From: Candidatus Tokpelaia sp. JSC161
GTDB lineage: Bacteria; Pseudomonadota; Alphaproteobacteria; Rhizobiales; Rhizobiaceae
DNA length: 64,000 nucleotides
Direction of reading: 5' to 3'
Assembly (NCBI GenBank): GCA_003331105.1
Contig: QEND01000001.1
Location: 1-64,000 of the forward strand
A model generated the notes under the pieces. The model saw only the letters and a program-made list of their open reading frames with translations, ran no database searches and was not told the DNA's origin. Positions 34,879 to 46,560 of this stretch are shown one piece after another. Numbering within the stretch: position 1 is the first letter of the stretch; every line of letters begins with the position of its first letter. The translations under genes were made by a program, and so were the position numbers.

Positions 34879-37515
34879 ATGAATACTATCAATGATATCA
34901 GATCAGTTTTTATTAATTTTTTTTGCCGTCATGGTCATGAAAGTGTGCCTTCTGGTCCTCTGGTGCCTTATAATGATCCGACATTAATGTTCACAAATGC
35001 AGGGATGGTTCAGTTTAAAAATATATTGACCGGGCTTGAAGAACCTTCTTCAAACTCTGTAGTCACGTCTCAAAAATGTGTGCGTGCTGGTGGGAAGCAT
35101 AATGATCTTGATCATGTTGGTTATACAGCACGTCATCATACATTTTTTGAAATGCTAGGGAATTTTTCATTTGGGGATTATTTTAAAGAAGAGGCCATTT
35201 GTTTTGCTTGGGATTTGCTGATTAAGGAGTTTGGCTTAAAACAGGAAAATCTTCTTGTCACGGTTTATCATGATGATGATGATTCCGCTTTTTATTGGAA
35301 AAAGATTGCTGGTTTTTCTGAGCATAAAATTATCAGGATTTCGAGTAATGATAATTTTTGGTCTATGGGTGATACTGGTCCCTGTGGTCCCTGTTCTGAA
35401 ATTTTTTATGATCATGGTAGCGATATTCCAGGTGGTCTTCCTGGAACTTGTCATGAAAAGGGAGATCGTTTTATTGAGATCTGGAATTTAGTTTTCATGC
35501 AGTATAAGCAGGTTTCAAGCAGCGAGCGATTACCTCTCAGTCGGCCTTCTGTTGATACGGGTATGGGGCTTGAGCGTATTGCTGCGGTTCTTCAGGGTGT
35601 ACATGATAATTATGATATTGATTTTTTTCGTAGCCTGATTTGCGCTTTGGAGGATGCAACAGGTGTGAAGGCAGAAGGTGAGTTTCGAGCAAGTCATCGT
35701 GTTATTGCTGATCATATGCGTGCGTCTGCTTTTTTAATTGCTGATGGGCTTTTGCCTTCGAATGAAGGACGAGGCTATGTTTTACGCCGTATTATGCGTC
35801 GTGCTATGCGTCATGCACATCTTCTTGGTGTTAAGGAGCCGCTTTTATGGAAGATTGTTTCTGCACTTATCCAGGCAATAGACGGAGCGTATCCTGAGTT
35901 GATCGAAGCGGAGTCGCTTATTGTCGATACGTTAAAATTTGAAGAAGCTCGTTTTCGTAAGATGCTTGATCGTGGGCTGAACTTATTAGAAAACGTTGTT
36001 AGAGATATAGGGTATGGAGGTTATCTTGATGGTGATATTGCTTTTAAGCTGTATGATACTTATGGGTTTCCACTTGATTTGACACAGGATGCTTTGCGTT
36101 CTCGTGGTGTTTTTGTTGATGTTGCTGGTTTTGATAGAGCGATGCAAGGTCAGAAAGAAGCAGCAAAGGCGATTCGTGTGAATGCGCAAGGGGGAGAAAT
36201 GCTATGGTTGAATGCTGTCGGAAGGACTGATTTTGTAGGGTATGAGCTTGAAGAAGCGAAAGCTATTGTTCTAGCTCATAGGGAAGATGATCCGTGTGGG
36301 CTTGTTACGAATTGTACCCCATTTTATGCTGAAGGTGGTGGTCAGATTGGAGATAGCGGATTTATTGTTTGTGATGGTTTTGTTTTTGAAGTCTTGGATA
36401 CAAAAAAGCTTGATGGCGTTTTCGTTCATATTGGAAATGTAAAAATAGGGAGAATTAACAATGGTCAGAGTGTGGATATGCGAGTCGATTCGGCAAGGCG
36501 GGCTCATGTCCGTATGAATCATTCCGCAACCCATTTGTTGCATGAGGGTTTACGTAGAATATTAGGTCATCATGTTTTGCAACAGGGGTCTCTTGTCACT
36601 CATGAGCGCTTGCGTTTTGATTTTTCTCATCCGAGAGCAGTTACTAAGGAAGAATTATCGCAGATTGAAGATTTAGCAAATAGCATTGTTTTACAAAATA
36701 ACAAGGTGATCACACGAATAATGACATTGGATAATGCTCTTGCCGAAGGGGCTTTGGCATTGTTTGAAGAAAAATATGATGATGATGTTCGAGTTGTTTC
36801 TATTGGAGGGTCGACTCCTTGGTCGATTGAGCTTTGCGGTGGTCTGCATGTGCAGCGCACAGGGGATATTGGGCTCATCCATATTATTTCGGAAGGGGCT
36901 GTAGCCGCTGGGGTGCGTAGGATTGAAGCGTTAACAGGGAATATTGCCCGTCATTATCTTCTGAAGCAAAAAGGACACCTTTATGATATTGCCGAAATTT
37001 TGAAATCGACTCCGCATGGTGCTTGTTCCCGTATCTCTACTCTTATGGAAGAGCGTTCTAGGCTTCAGAAGAACTTAAAAGAGGCACACTATGATTTATC
37101 TTTTAGTAGTCGGAACCTATCTATTCTAAGTACAGAAAATACAAAATTGATAAATGGTATCGCCTTTACGGTATACATTGTGTCTGGTATTCCGCCTCGT
37201 GAATTGAAGTCATTAGCAGATGCAGGTAAAAAAAAGATAGTTTCTGGGGTTTTTGTTTTGATCACTCTTGATAAAGATGGTAAGGCTAGTCTTGTTGTTG
37301 GAGTAACTGATGATTTATTAATAAAAATTAGTGCAATTGAACTGGTTCGTCTTGGATCTTCTATTTTTGGTGGAAAAGGTGGTGGTGGAAGACCGGATAT
37401 GGCACAATCAGGTGGTCCATACGGTGCTCATGCTAAAAAGGCAATAGATGCGATTCGGAGGAGATTAGAGTGTCTTTCTATGGTAGGGTCATATGAGGTT
37501 GAGTGCAATTTGTAG
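34879..37515 (+). CDS. alaS: Alanyl-tRNA synthetase
   Basis: ATG 34879 ([20 protein letters not shown]) has AGGTGG five bases upstream and matches the family start, giving 878 residues. The in-frame ATG at 34849 adds ten residues and lies farther from its AAGGAGG. Catalytic motifs include [17 protein letters not shown] and [13 protein letters not shown]. The editing domain has [12 protein letters not shown] and [13 protein letters not shown], and the C-Ala region ends [16 protein letters not shown]. Confidence 0.96.
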   Translation: MNTINDIRSVFINFFCRHGHESVPSGPLVPYNDPTLMFTNAGMVQFKNILTGLEEPSSNSVVTSQKCVRAGGKHNDLDHVGYTARHHTFFEMLGNFSFGDYFKEEAICFAWDLLIKEFGLKQENLLVTVYHDDDDSAFYWKKIAGFSEHKIIRISSNDNFWSMGDTGPCGPCSEIFYDHGSDIPGGLPGTCHEKGDRFIEIWNLVFMQYKQVSSSERLPLSRPSVDTGMGLERIAAVLQGVHDNYDIDFFRSLICALEDATGVKAEGEFRASHRVIADHMRASAFLIADGLLPSNEGRGYVLRRIMRRAMRHAHLLGVKEPLLWKIVSALIQAIDGAYPELIEAESLIVDTLKFEEARFRKMLDRGLNLLENVVRDIGYGGYLDGDIAFKLYDTYGFPLDLTQDALRSRGVFVDVAGFDRAMQGQKEAAKAIRVNAQGGEMLWLNAVGRTDFVGYELEEAKAIVLAHREDDPCGLVTNCTPFYAEGGGQIGDSGFIVCDGFVFEVLDTKKLDGVFVHIGNVKIGRINNGQSVDMRVDSARRAHVRMNHSATHLLHEGLRRILGHHVLQQGSLVTHERLRFDFSHPRAVTKEELSQIEDLANSIVLQNNKVITRIMTLDNALAEGALALFEEKYDDDVRVVSIGGSTPWSIELCGGLHVQRTGDIGLIHIISEGAVAAGVRRIEALTGNIARHYLLKQKGHLYDIAEILKSTPHGACSRISTLMEERSRLQKNLKEAHYDLSFSSRNLSILSTENTKLINGIAFTVYIVSGIPPRELKSLADAGKKKIVSGVFVLITLDKDGKASLVVGVTDDLLIKISAIELVRLGSSIFGGKGGGGRPDMAQSGGPYGAHAKKAIDAIRRRLECLSMVGSYEVECNL

Positions 37516-37533
37516 AAAAAGGTATCCTTTCCA

Positions 37534-38475
37534 ATGGCAAAAGCATTGATATTTCCTGGTCAAGGAAGTCAATTTGTTGGTATGGGTAAGTTATTAGCTC
37601 AAGAATTTTCTGAGGCCCTTGAAGTTTTTCAGGAAGTTGATGATGTGCTTGGTCAAAACCTTTCAAAAATTATATTTGATGGGCCTCAGGAAGAATTGAA
37701 TCTTACCATTAATACGCAACCGGCGTTGATGGCATGTTCTATAGCTGTTTTAAGAGTGATGGAAAGTTTGGGCTTTCTTCTTAAAAAGAATGTTAGTTTT
37801 GTTGCAGGACATTCTTTAGGAGAATATTCTGCTCTTTGCGCTTCTGGTATGTTTTCGTTGAAAGATACCACATCTCTTTTGCGTATACGTGCTCATGCAA
37901 TGCAAGAGGCTGTTCCTCTTGGTAGGGGGGGAATGGCTGCTATTATCGGTCTAGATCAGGATGTCATTTCTGCTATTTGTCTAGAGGTTTCGGTATTAGG
38001 TATTTGTCAGGTTGCGAATGATAATGGTGCGGGTCAGTTTGTGATTTCTGGGAATAGGGATGCTGTGGAGCATGCTTTGGTTCTTGCTGGAGAAAGAGGT
38101 GGGCGTTCTGTGATGCTACCGGTTTCTGCACCGTTTCACTCCGGTTTAATGAAGCCAGCAGCGGAGGCGATGCGTTTTGCTTTAGAGGGTGTAACGAAAA
38201 TGGATCCTATTATCCCTATCGTTATGAATGTTTTAGCAGAGCCAGAGCAAGATTGTTTAAAAATTACACAATGCTTAATAGAACAGGTGATGGGCCTGGT
38301 TCGTTGGCGAGAGACGGTTGAATGGTTTGCAGATCATGGTATCAAAAATTGTTTTGAAATAGGTTCAGGGCGTGTACTGACCTGTCTCACAGGTAGGATG
38401 AAGAGGGGGATTCAGGTTATGCCTGTTTGCACGATTGAAGACATTGAAAGTGCCATAAGGGTGCTTGGTGTATGA
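37534..38475 (+). CDS. fabD: Malonyl-CoA:acyl-carrier-protein transacylase
   Basis: FabD loads malonyl units onto ACP for fatty-acid elongation. The 313-residue protein begins ALIFPGQGSQFVGMG, has the nucleophile elbow GHSLGEYSAL and the catalytic histidine segment PVSAPFHSGLM. It heads the fabD-fabG-acpP-fabF cluster; fabG starts 12 bases after its stop. Confidence 0.96.
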   Translation: MAKALIFPGQGSQFVGMGKLLAQEFSEALEVFQEVDDVLGQNLSKIIFDGPQEELNLTINTQPALMACSIAVLRVMESLGFLLKKNVSFVAGHSLGEYSALCASGMFSLKDTTSLLRIRAHAMQEAVPLGRGGMAAIIGLDQDVISAICLEVSVLGICQVANDNGAGQFVISGNRDAVEHALVLAGERGGRSVMLPVSAPFHSGLMKPAAEAMRFALEGVTKMDPIIPIVMNVLAEPEQDCLKITQCLIEQVMGLVRWRETVEWFADHGIKNCFEIGSGRVLTCLTGRMKRGIQVMPVCTIEDIESAIRVLGV

Positions 38476-38487
38476 AAGAAAACTGTA

Positions 38488-39225
38488 ATGTTTAAACTGG
38501 ATGGGCGTAAAGCGTTAATTACAGGCGCGACCGGTGCTATTGGTCAAGAAATTTCTCGTGCATTTTATAAACAGGGAGCTATTCTCGGGTTACATGGGAC
38601 GCGTAAGGAAATATTGAATGATATGGCTGAAGAATTTGGGAGAAAAGTGTATATTTTTACAGCTGATTTTTCAAAGCGAGATTGTGTAAAAGAACTGGCT
38701 AAGAAGGCGGATGAAACGATGGGAGGAGTTGATATTCTTGTCAATAATGCAGGTCTTACACGAGATTGTTTATTTATGCGTATGTGTGATGAGGATTGGG
38801 ATCATGTTTTATCTGTTAATTTAACAGCTGTTTTTCATTTGGTCCGTGAGATAGCTTTCCCCATGATGCGCCGTCGTTTTGGACGTATTATTAATATTAC
38901 TTCTGTTGTCGGTATTACTGGTAATGCAGGTCAGACAAATTATTGTGCTGCAAAAGCAGGACTTATTGGTTTTTCAAAGGCTTTAGCTCAGGAAAGCGCG
39001 AAACGTAACGTAACCGTTAATTGTATTGCTCCGGGTTTTATTCAAAGTCCTATGACCGATCAATTAAATGATCAAGTGAAGAAAGAAGTGATGAGAAAAA
39101 TTCCTATGAGGTCTATGGGTGTTTCAAGGGATATTGCTGCTGCTGCTGTTTATCTTGCTAGTGACGAGGCTTCTTATATGACAGGGCAGACATTGCATAT
39201 AAATGGTGGAATGGCTATGATCTAG
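38488..39225 (+). CDS. fabG: 3-oxoacyl-[acyl-carrier-protein] reductase
   Basis: A 245-residue short-chain dehydrogenase carrying out NADPH-dependent reduction of 3-oxoacyl-ACP. The cofactor loop GATGAIGQEI, NNAGLTRD, the catalytic serine in INITSVVGITGNAGQ, and YCAAKAG are all present. The C-terminal SYMTGQTLHINGGMAM is typical of FabG. It is transcribed with fabD. Confidence 0.96.
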   Translation: MFKLDGRKALITGATGAIGQEISRAFYKQGAILGLHGTRKEILNDMAEEFGRKVYIFTADFSKRDCVKELAKKADETMGGVDILVNNAGLTRDCLFMRMCDEDWDHVLSVNLTAVFHLVREIAFPMMRRRFGRIINITSVVGITGNAGQTNYCAAKAGLIGFSKALAQESAKRNVTVNCIAPGFIQSPMTDQLNDQVKKEVMRKIPMRSMGVSRDIAAAAVYLASDEASYMTGQTLHINGGMAMI

Positions 39226-39466
39226 CATGATCTCTGTATAAAAGTCCTATGAAAGAGGGGGAGGATTGTAAAAATCCTTTGCGTCCTTGTAACACTCATG
39301 ATAATGCCCGAAATAAATCTTTTTAAGATACATCCCGAAGGATGGGCTGCTATATTTACGGTCTCTTTGGGTTTCCCATAAATGGGAGCATTCACAGGGT
39401 ATTGAAGAACTCTTAATTGTTTTTTAATGCCTCATTCATTGATCAAATTTAATTCGAGGTTCCGAC
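39226..39466 (+). promoter_or_regulatory. acpP leader with two hairpins and a weak promoter
   Basis: This 241-base gap separates fabG from acpP. AGGATT (39262-39267) pairs with AATCCT (39273-39278), possibly ending fabG transcripts, though the T run is short. A second hairpin, TCCCA (39374-39378) with TGGGA (39383-39387), lies closer to acpP. TTGCGT (39279-39284) and GATAAT (39300-39305) are a weak promoter pair with 15-base spacing. The roles are inferred. Confidence 0.3.
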
Positions 39467-39703
39467 ATGAGTGATACACAAGAACGTGTCAAGAAGATCG
39501 TTGTTGAACATCTGGGGATAGATGCTGACAAAGTGACTGAAAGCGCAAGTTTTATAGATGATCTTGGTGCAGATAGTCTTGATACGGTTGAACTTGTTAT
39601 GGCTTTTGAAGAGGAATTCGGTGTGGAAATTCCTGATGACGCTGCTGAAACTATTCTGACTGTTGGTGACGCGGTGAAGTTTATTGATAAAGCTGTAGGG
39701 TGA
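39467..39703 (+). CDS. acpP: Acyl carrier protein
   Basis: A 78-residue acidic protein, [20 protein letters not shown], with the phosphopantetheine attachment serine in [20 protein letters not shown]. It carries growing acyl chains in fatty-acid and lipid A synthesis. The sequence is highly conserved. A GAGG motif precedes the ATG, and fabF follows 28 bases downstream. Confidence 0.97.
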   Translation: MSDTQERVKKIVVEHLGIDADKVTESASFIDDLGADSLDTVELVMAFEEEFGVEIPDDAAETILTVGDAVKFIDKAVG

Positions 39704-39731
39704 TGACGCTTAATTTCTTAATCAGGATTTC

Positions 39732-40997
39732 ATGATGAGACGTGTTGTCATTACCGGCTTAGGTTTAGTTTCACCGCTTGCCGGTAATGTCGAACATAGT
39801 TGGCGCCGTCTTCTTGCAAGTCAGAGCGCCGTGAGTCGTGTGAAGGAGTTTGATGTCACTGATCTTGCTTGTCAGATTGCTTGTCGCATTCCTTTAGGGG
39901 ATGGTTCTGATGGTACGTTTAATCCTGATTTACATATGGAACATAAGGAACAGCGTAAGGTTGATCCCTTTATTATTTATGCGTTAGGGGCAGCAGACGA
40001 AGCCTTGGATGATGCTGATTGGCATCCTGTTTCAGAAGAAGATCAGGTCCGTACGGGCGTGATGATAGGTTCAGGTATAGGCGGTGTAGAGGGTATTGTT
40101 GAGGCGGGCTATACGTTACGTGATCGTGGTCCAAGACGTATTTCTCCCTTCTTTATTCCTGGTCGCCTCATTAATCTTGCCTCTGGCTATGTTTCAATTA
40201 AACATTGTTTACGTGGTCCGAATCATGCTGTTGTGACAGCCTGTTCAACAGGTGCACACGCCATTGGTGATGCTTCTCGGCTCATTGGATTAGGAGATGC
40301 TGATGTTATGTTAGCTGGGGGAACGGAGTCTCCCGTGAATAGAATTTCTCTTGCTGGTTTTGCGGCTTGTAAGGCCTTGTCCACCCGATGGAATGATACT
40401 CCTGATCGAGCCTCTCGGCCTTATGATCGAGACCGGGATGGTTTTGTAATGGGGGAAGGAGCCGCAGTGCTTGTTTTAGAAGAGCTCGTACATGCTATGA
40501 AGCGTGATGCAAAAATTTATGCTGAGATTATTGGTTATAGCCTTTCAGGTGATGCTTATCATATTACTGCTCCCTCTGAAAATGGTGAAGGAGCGGAACG
40601 CTGTATGAGATTAGCTCTGCAGCATGCGAGCATTAATGCAATGGATATTGACTATATTAACGCACATGGAACATCGACAATGGCCGATACAATTGAGCTT
40701 GCTGCAGTGGAGCGTGTTCTTGGAGATGTTGCCTCAGGTGTTTCTATGTCATCTACGAAATCTTCTATTGGGCATCTTCTGGGGGCCGCTGGTGCTGCCG
40801 AGGCCATTTTTAGTGTGCTTGCTATTCGAGATAATATTGCTCCTGCAACTCTTAATCTTGATAACCCGTCGGTTAAAACAAAGATCGATCTTGTTCCGCA
40901 TAAACCACGTGAGCGCAGGATTGATACGGTTTTATCTAATTCCTTTGGATTTGGGGGGACGAACGTGTCTCTTATTCTTCGGCGTTTCAGAGATTAA
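39732..40997 (+). CDS. fabF: 3-oxoacyl-[acyl-carrier-protein] synthase II
   Basis: The 421-residue condensing enzyme extends acyl-ACP with malonyl-ACP. The catalytic triad is visible as the cysteine in VTACSTGAHAIGD, the histidine in NAHGTSTMADT and the histidine in KSSIGHLLGAAGA. SFGFGGTNVSLI closes the family pattern. ATG 39735, three bases later, is an alternative start. Confidence 0.96.
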   Translation: MMRRVVITGLGLVSPLAGNVEHSWRRLLASQSAVSRVKEFDVTDLACQIACRIPLGDGSDGTFNPDLHMEHKEQRKVDPFIIYALGAADEALDDADWHPVSEEDQVRTGVMIGSGIGGVEGIVEAGYTLRDRGPRRISPFFIPGRLINLASGYVSIKHCLRGPNHAVVTACSTGAHAIGDASRLIGLGDADVMLAGGTESPVNRISLAGFAACKALSTRWNDTPDRASRPYDRDRDGFVMGEGAAVLVLEELVHAMKRDAKIYAEIIGYSLSGDAYHITAPSENGEGAERCMRLALQHASINAMDIDYINAHGTSTMADTIELAAVERVLGDVASGVSMSSTKSSIGHLLGAAGAAEAIFSVLAIRDNIAPATLNLDNPSVKTKIDLVPHKPRERRIDTVLSNSFGFGGTNVSLILRRFRD

Positions 40998-41056
40998 CTC
41001 CTGTCTTTTTTGAAAGAGATTTGTTTGGCAGTCTCTTGTGAGATTTTATATTTAAA

Positions 41057-42046
41057 ATGAAATTTTTTAATATTTTTTTTGTAATATTCTTACTCTTTGT
41101 TTTTTTAGGAGCGAAACATATATTCGAGCGTGATGGGCCATCAGAAGGGGCGCGGATTATTTGTGTGAAGGCTGGAATGGGAATTCATTCCATTGCTGGA
41201 ATGTTGAAAAGAAAAGGCTTGATCAATAAAAGGTTGTTTTTTATTTGTGCTGTGAATTGTTTAGGAAAAGCTAAGGAATTCAAAGCTGGAGAGTATGAAA
41301 TACCGGCTCATGCGTCAATGCAGACAATTATGGAGATTTTGATGTTAGGCCATTCTATTGAACATCGATTTACGGTCCCAGAAGGTTTAACGGTCTCACA
41401 GGTTGTTGACTTGCTTGCTCAGGATGTGATTCTTATAGGGCCCTTACCAAAGCAATTGCCGTATGAGGGGTGGTTACTCACTGATACAATTAAATTTTTT
41501 AGAGGGACTTCTCGAAGTGAGATTATAGAGCGTTTGCATGAGAGACAAATACATCTTGTAAAAGAAATCTGGAAAACCCGTGATCCAGATTTGCCGCTGA
41601 AGGATATGAATGAATTGGTAACCTTAGCATCTATTGTGGAGAAAGAAACAAGTCTTGCTTTAGAACGTCGGCATATTGCCTCTGTCTTTTATAATCGTTT
41701 GAAAAAAAAAATGCCTTTGCAGTCAGATTCGACGGTTCTATATGGTGTTTTTTACAATAAGGGTAAGTTACCCGATCGTCCTATTTATCGGTCAGATCTT
41801 GATCAGAGAACAGCCTTTAATACTTATCAGATCAGCGGCTTACCCCCTTCTGCTATAGCTAATCCAGGTCGAGCGGCTTTACAGGCGGTTGCTCATCCGA
41901 TGGATACAGATGATATTTATTTTGTTGCAGATGGAAAAGGAGGGCATGTTTTTGCAAAATCGCTGAATGAACATAACATAAATGTCATCAAGTGGCGTCA
42001 GTTTCAGAAAAGGAGAAAGCGCATACATTCTTGTGAGGAGACCTAA
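41057..42046 (+). CDS. mltG: Endolytic murein transglycosylase MltG (YceG-like)
   Basis: A 329-residue inner-membrane protein with an N-terminal membrane helix (about residues 3-20) and a periplasmic YceG domain. The LysM-like subdomain lies near residues 30-95. The catalytic glutamate lies in LASIVEKETSLALERRHIAS, followed by FYNRLKKKMPLQSDSTVLYG and FNTYQISGLPPSAIANPGRA. MltG cleaves nascent glycan strands and ends elongation. The family sits after fabF in rhizobia. Confidence 0.95.
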   Translation: MKFFNIFFVIFLLFVFLGAKHIFERDGPSEGARIICVKAGMGIHSIAGMLKRKGLINKRLFFICAVNCLGKAKEFKAGEYEIPAHASMQTIMEILMLGHSIEHRFTVPEGLTVSQVVDLLAQDVILIGPLPKQLPYEGWLLTDTIKFFRGTSRSEIIERLHERQIHLVKEIWKTRDPDLPLKDMNELVTLASIVEKETSLALERRHIASVFYNRLKKKMPLQSDSTVLYGVFYNKGKLPDRPIYRSDLDQRTAFNTYQISGLPPSAIANPGRAALQAVAHPMDTDDIYFVADGKGGHVFAKSLNEHNINVIKWRQFQKRRKRIHSCEET

Positions 42047-43427
42047 TTGCTTGATAAGGATATCCTTCCAGAAAGTTTTGGAGCCTTGAAGCTTTCTCAG
42101 CTGAATGTTCCAGATGAGCATGATTGGCTGATGGATCTTTATGTACACGCAAAAACAAATATTTGCATGCACTCGCTGCATTTATTGTGCGGGTTTGTCT
42201 ATTTCAGAGTTTCTGCGTGAGACTTTTCTTGATCCGTGGCGCCTTATAGGGATTTTCCAGCGTCTTCAGATGTTGCTTCGTGAAGTGAATGATCTTGATT
42301 CTGTCCATGAGCCTCTTTAGAGTTGATTTCAAAGCTTGGTTTTAAGAGGCCAGAAGAGATGTATTGTTTCTTTGGGTTGCTCTCGGTCTGCAGAAGCAGG
42401 TGAAAGATTTGCAGAAGTCTTGCCTCATTTGCTGGAAACTTTCGGAAAAACAGACTGTGCCGATGAAGGTCGGCTTTGGATGCTTTATGCTTTGCTTCAA
42501 GGTCTGACTGCTGCCATCCAACGAATGCAGTATGATGACATCGGCTTGCCCGCGTGACCCACTGCGTTTTAGCACCATGCCAAGCCGGACTTCTATGGAA
42601 GAGAAAATCACTTTCTTTTTGAGACAAGTGGATTGAGATGAAGACCTGCTTGATAAAATTCGGATTTGTGCTCCTGAGGAACGATTTTGAATCGGGCAGG
42701 ACGTGCATTTATTGATATTGCGGATCTCATCCGTTTCTATTTCTTGAAGGATTCTCCATGGTAGAATATCTCTTTGGATGGGAAAGCTTGGGAGTAAATG
42801 AAAGCAGGTTCATATATTGATCTGATTCTGCTATGAGCATGTCGACATGTCGATCTGTCTGTCAAATGGTACACGCGTTTAACGCAGCGGCTAGGAGTCT
42901 TGTCAAAGCACTGAAGGATTATACGAAGTTGACTTGCGTCTTGGACCGTTTGCTGTTTCGTTTTCATCTTGAGGCTTGGGAGCAGATGGCATCGCTGGTA
43001 TGTTCCAGAAAAAGCTGAAGTAGAAGAGATCATTGCTTTACCGCGTTCTCCCATAAAAAGAACGGCTGCCGTTTATGAAATGCGTAATCTTATTGAAAGA
43101 GAACGGTCTGCTAAAAGTAGTAAGGTTATTTCTAGCTCAGTATGCTGTTGTTAACAAAACAAACAGAATTGTTGATTGGTCAGGCGCTATATTGAAATCT
43201 TTGCCAAGAAATTTAAAAAGAGGAAGAAATGATGCAGACCTGTCTTGTGCTAGACTTTACACGAATCTCAATCAGATTCTTTTCCTTTGTTTAAAGGAAG
43301 AAATGGATACCAAGAATATGCCAGCCTTTACGTTGTGTTATTGTGGTCAGGTAAGGATTGAAAGTCTGCTTGCTAAGACAGCGGAAAGTGTGTTTCATGC
43401 TTTTAGAAGAATAATGGCTTGATCATT
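42047..43427 (+). pseudogene. Decayed interval with no intact gene after mltG
   Basis: No frame on either strand gives a recognisable protein over this 1381-base stretch. One + frame shows protein-like patches broken by stops: 42186-42320, then 42336-42557 (74 codons, with ERFAEVLPHLLETFGKTD) after TAG and TGA, and a patch near 42699-42761. Further patches at 42833-43018 and 43075-43422 are in other frames, as expected after frameshifts. In many rhizobia this position holds yicC and gmk, but I could not match the remnants to either, so the identity is open. Confidence 0.5.
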
Positions 43428-44648
43428 TTAGGACTCTTCTCCTCGAAGCTGAATTCCTAGAGTATTCCATGTTTCAATGAGGGCATCTTTTAAGAGTTCG
43501 ATGAGATGATCATTATGAAAGGGTGTCGGTGTAATGCGTAAGCGTTCCTGTCCGCGAGGTACGGTTGGATAATTGATTGGTTGAATATAGATGTTGTGCT
43601 TAGTCAGCAAGTAGTCTGTAGCTTTTTTACAGATATCTGGATCTGATATAAGAATTGGTATAATATGAGTTGTGGATGGCATAAGAGGTACCCCTGCATT
43701 GAGGAGTATTTTTTTTGTCATTTGGACCTGTTTCTGTAGAAGAATACGTTCTTTCTGAGAGGTTTTAAGATAACGGATTGCTGTTGTTGCTGCTGCAGCA
43801 ATTGCTGGTGGGAGTGCGGTTGTAAATATAAATTGTGGTGCATAGCAACGGACTGCATCTATAATGTTTCGTGAGCCAACAATGTATCCTCCAAGGGCTC
43901 CATATGCTTTACTTAAAGTCCCTTGAATAATATCAATGCGTTGACTGAGATGATCACGATCTGTGATGCCACCTCCATTCATCCCATAGATTCCAACAGC
44001 ATGAACTTCGTCGATATAAGTCATAGCGTTATATTTTTCTGCGAGATCAGCAATAGCTTTAATCGGAGCGATATCACCATTCATGGAGTAGACGGATTCA
44101 AAAATAATCAGTTTTGCTCTTTTTGGATGAGCTTTTTTAAGACACTCTTCTAGATGAGCGAGATTATTATGAAAAAAAATATTTTTTTCAGCACCGGAGT
44201 GACGGATCCCTTCGATGATGGAAGCATGGTTTAGCTCATCGGATAAAATGAGGCAATCAGGTAAAAGCCGCGCGATAGCTGAAATTGAGGCTTCATTTGC
44301 AACGAACCCTGATGTAAAGACAAGACTCGCCTCTTTTCTGTGAAGTTCTGCAAGTTCTGTTTCAAGTTCTATTAAATGATGGTTGCTACCGGAAATGTTG
44401 CGGGTTCCACCTGCTCCTGCTCCGTTTTTATGAGCTATCTTAGAAAGAGCTTGAATTACATGTATATTTTGCCCCATGCAAAGATAATCATTGGAACACC
44501 AAACAGTAACTGCCTTTTTTATTGTGCCATTGCGAAAAATAGCACGCGGCAAATCACCGGGGATACGTTCTAAATCAGCAAAGATACGGTAACGTTTTTC
44601 AATATGCAATTGCTCGATTGCTTTTTGAAAGAATTGATTATAGTTCAT
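43428..44648 (-). CDS. hemA: 5-aminolevulinate synthase (C4 heme pathway)
   Basis: This PLP enzyme condenses glycine and succinyl-CoA to 5-aminolevulinate, the alphaproteobacterial entry to heme. The 406-residue protein has [40 protein letters not shown], the aspartate in [12 protein letters not shown] and the PLP lysine in [20 protein letters not shown]. Length and motifs are complete, so it is probably functional. It is convergent with the decayed interval. Confidence 0.96.
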   Translation of the reverse strand: MNYNQFFQKAIEQLHIEKRYRIFADLERIPGDLPRAIFRNGTIKKAVTVWCSNDYLCMGQNIHVIQALSKIAHKNGAGAGGTRNISGSNHHLIELETELAELHRKEASLVFTSGFVANEASISAIARLLPDCLILSDELNHASIIEGIRHSGAEKNIFFHNNLAHLEECLKKAHPKRAKLIIFESVYSMNGDIAPIKAIADLAEKYNAMTYIDEVHAVGIYGMNGGGITDRDHLSQRIDIIQGTLSKAYGALGGYIVGSRNIIDAVRCYAPQFIFTTALPPAIAAAATTAIRYLKTSQKERILLQKQVQMTKKILLNAGVPLMPSTTHIIPILISDPDICKKATDYLLTKHNIYIQPINYPTVPRGQERLRITPTPFHNDHLIELLKDALIETWNTLGIQLRGEES

Positions 44649-44687
44649 TCTAGGATTGATTCCCTTGTCATAAAGGCGACGATATTT

Positions 44688-44716
44688 TATTTAGCAGGGT
44701 ATATTTTAATACTCAA
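44688..44716 (-). promoter_or_regulatory. Possible sigma-70 promoter for hemA
   Basis: On the minus strand TTGAGT (44716-44711) and TAAATA (44693-44688) are 17 bases apart, about 40 bases ahead of the hemA ATG. Spacing is ideal and the boxes are moderate matches. Confidence 0.4.
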
Positions 44717-44816
44717 TTTTTTAAGGTTGTTTCAGGTAAGATTTAGTTGTGCGCGCAGAAAATTTTTATTTCCTAAACTTGACGAATGAGAGATTTGAGA
44801 GAGTGTGATTTCATCT

Positions 44817-44844
44817 TTGCGTAGATTTCTTTCTATGATATAAG
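44817..44844 (+). promoter_or_regulatory. Possible sigma-70 promoter for guaB
   Basis: TTGCGT (44817-44822) and TATAAG (44839-44844) have 16-base spacing. Transcription would begin near 44851 and leave a leader of about 150 bases before guaB. Confidence 0.35.
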
Positions 44845-44883
44845 CTCTTAAAGAAACTATATGATGCACGATCTTTTCGTTGA

Positions 44884-46494
<1,611 letters not shown>

Positions 46495-46560
46495 TTTTTT
46501 TTTAGGATTATTTTAGTTTATCTTAAAAAGCGCGATGCTGAAGAGATCAGTGGTGAATAT

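Noticed and set aside
35255-35491. Hydrophobic 78-codon frame inside alaS
   Set aside because: Out-of-frame shadow of alaS with no start signal. The apparent membrane character reflects T-rich codons read out of frame.
39226-39466. Possible riboswitch upstream of acpP
   Set aside because: Two short hairpins are present, but no known aptamer core is recognisable, so it is listed only as a leader.
40624-41013. 129-codon frame overlapping the end of fabF
   Set aside because: Shadow frame of fabF with no motif and no independent start.
42244-42708. 154-codon minus-strand reading frame inside the decayed interval
   Set aside because: No recognisable motif, composition rich in His, Ser and Gln as in antisense frames, and no ribosome-binding site. 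It is antisense to better protein-like patches.
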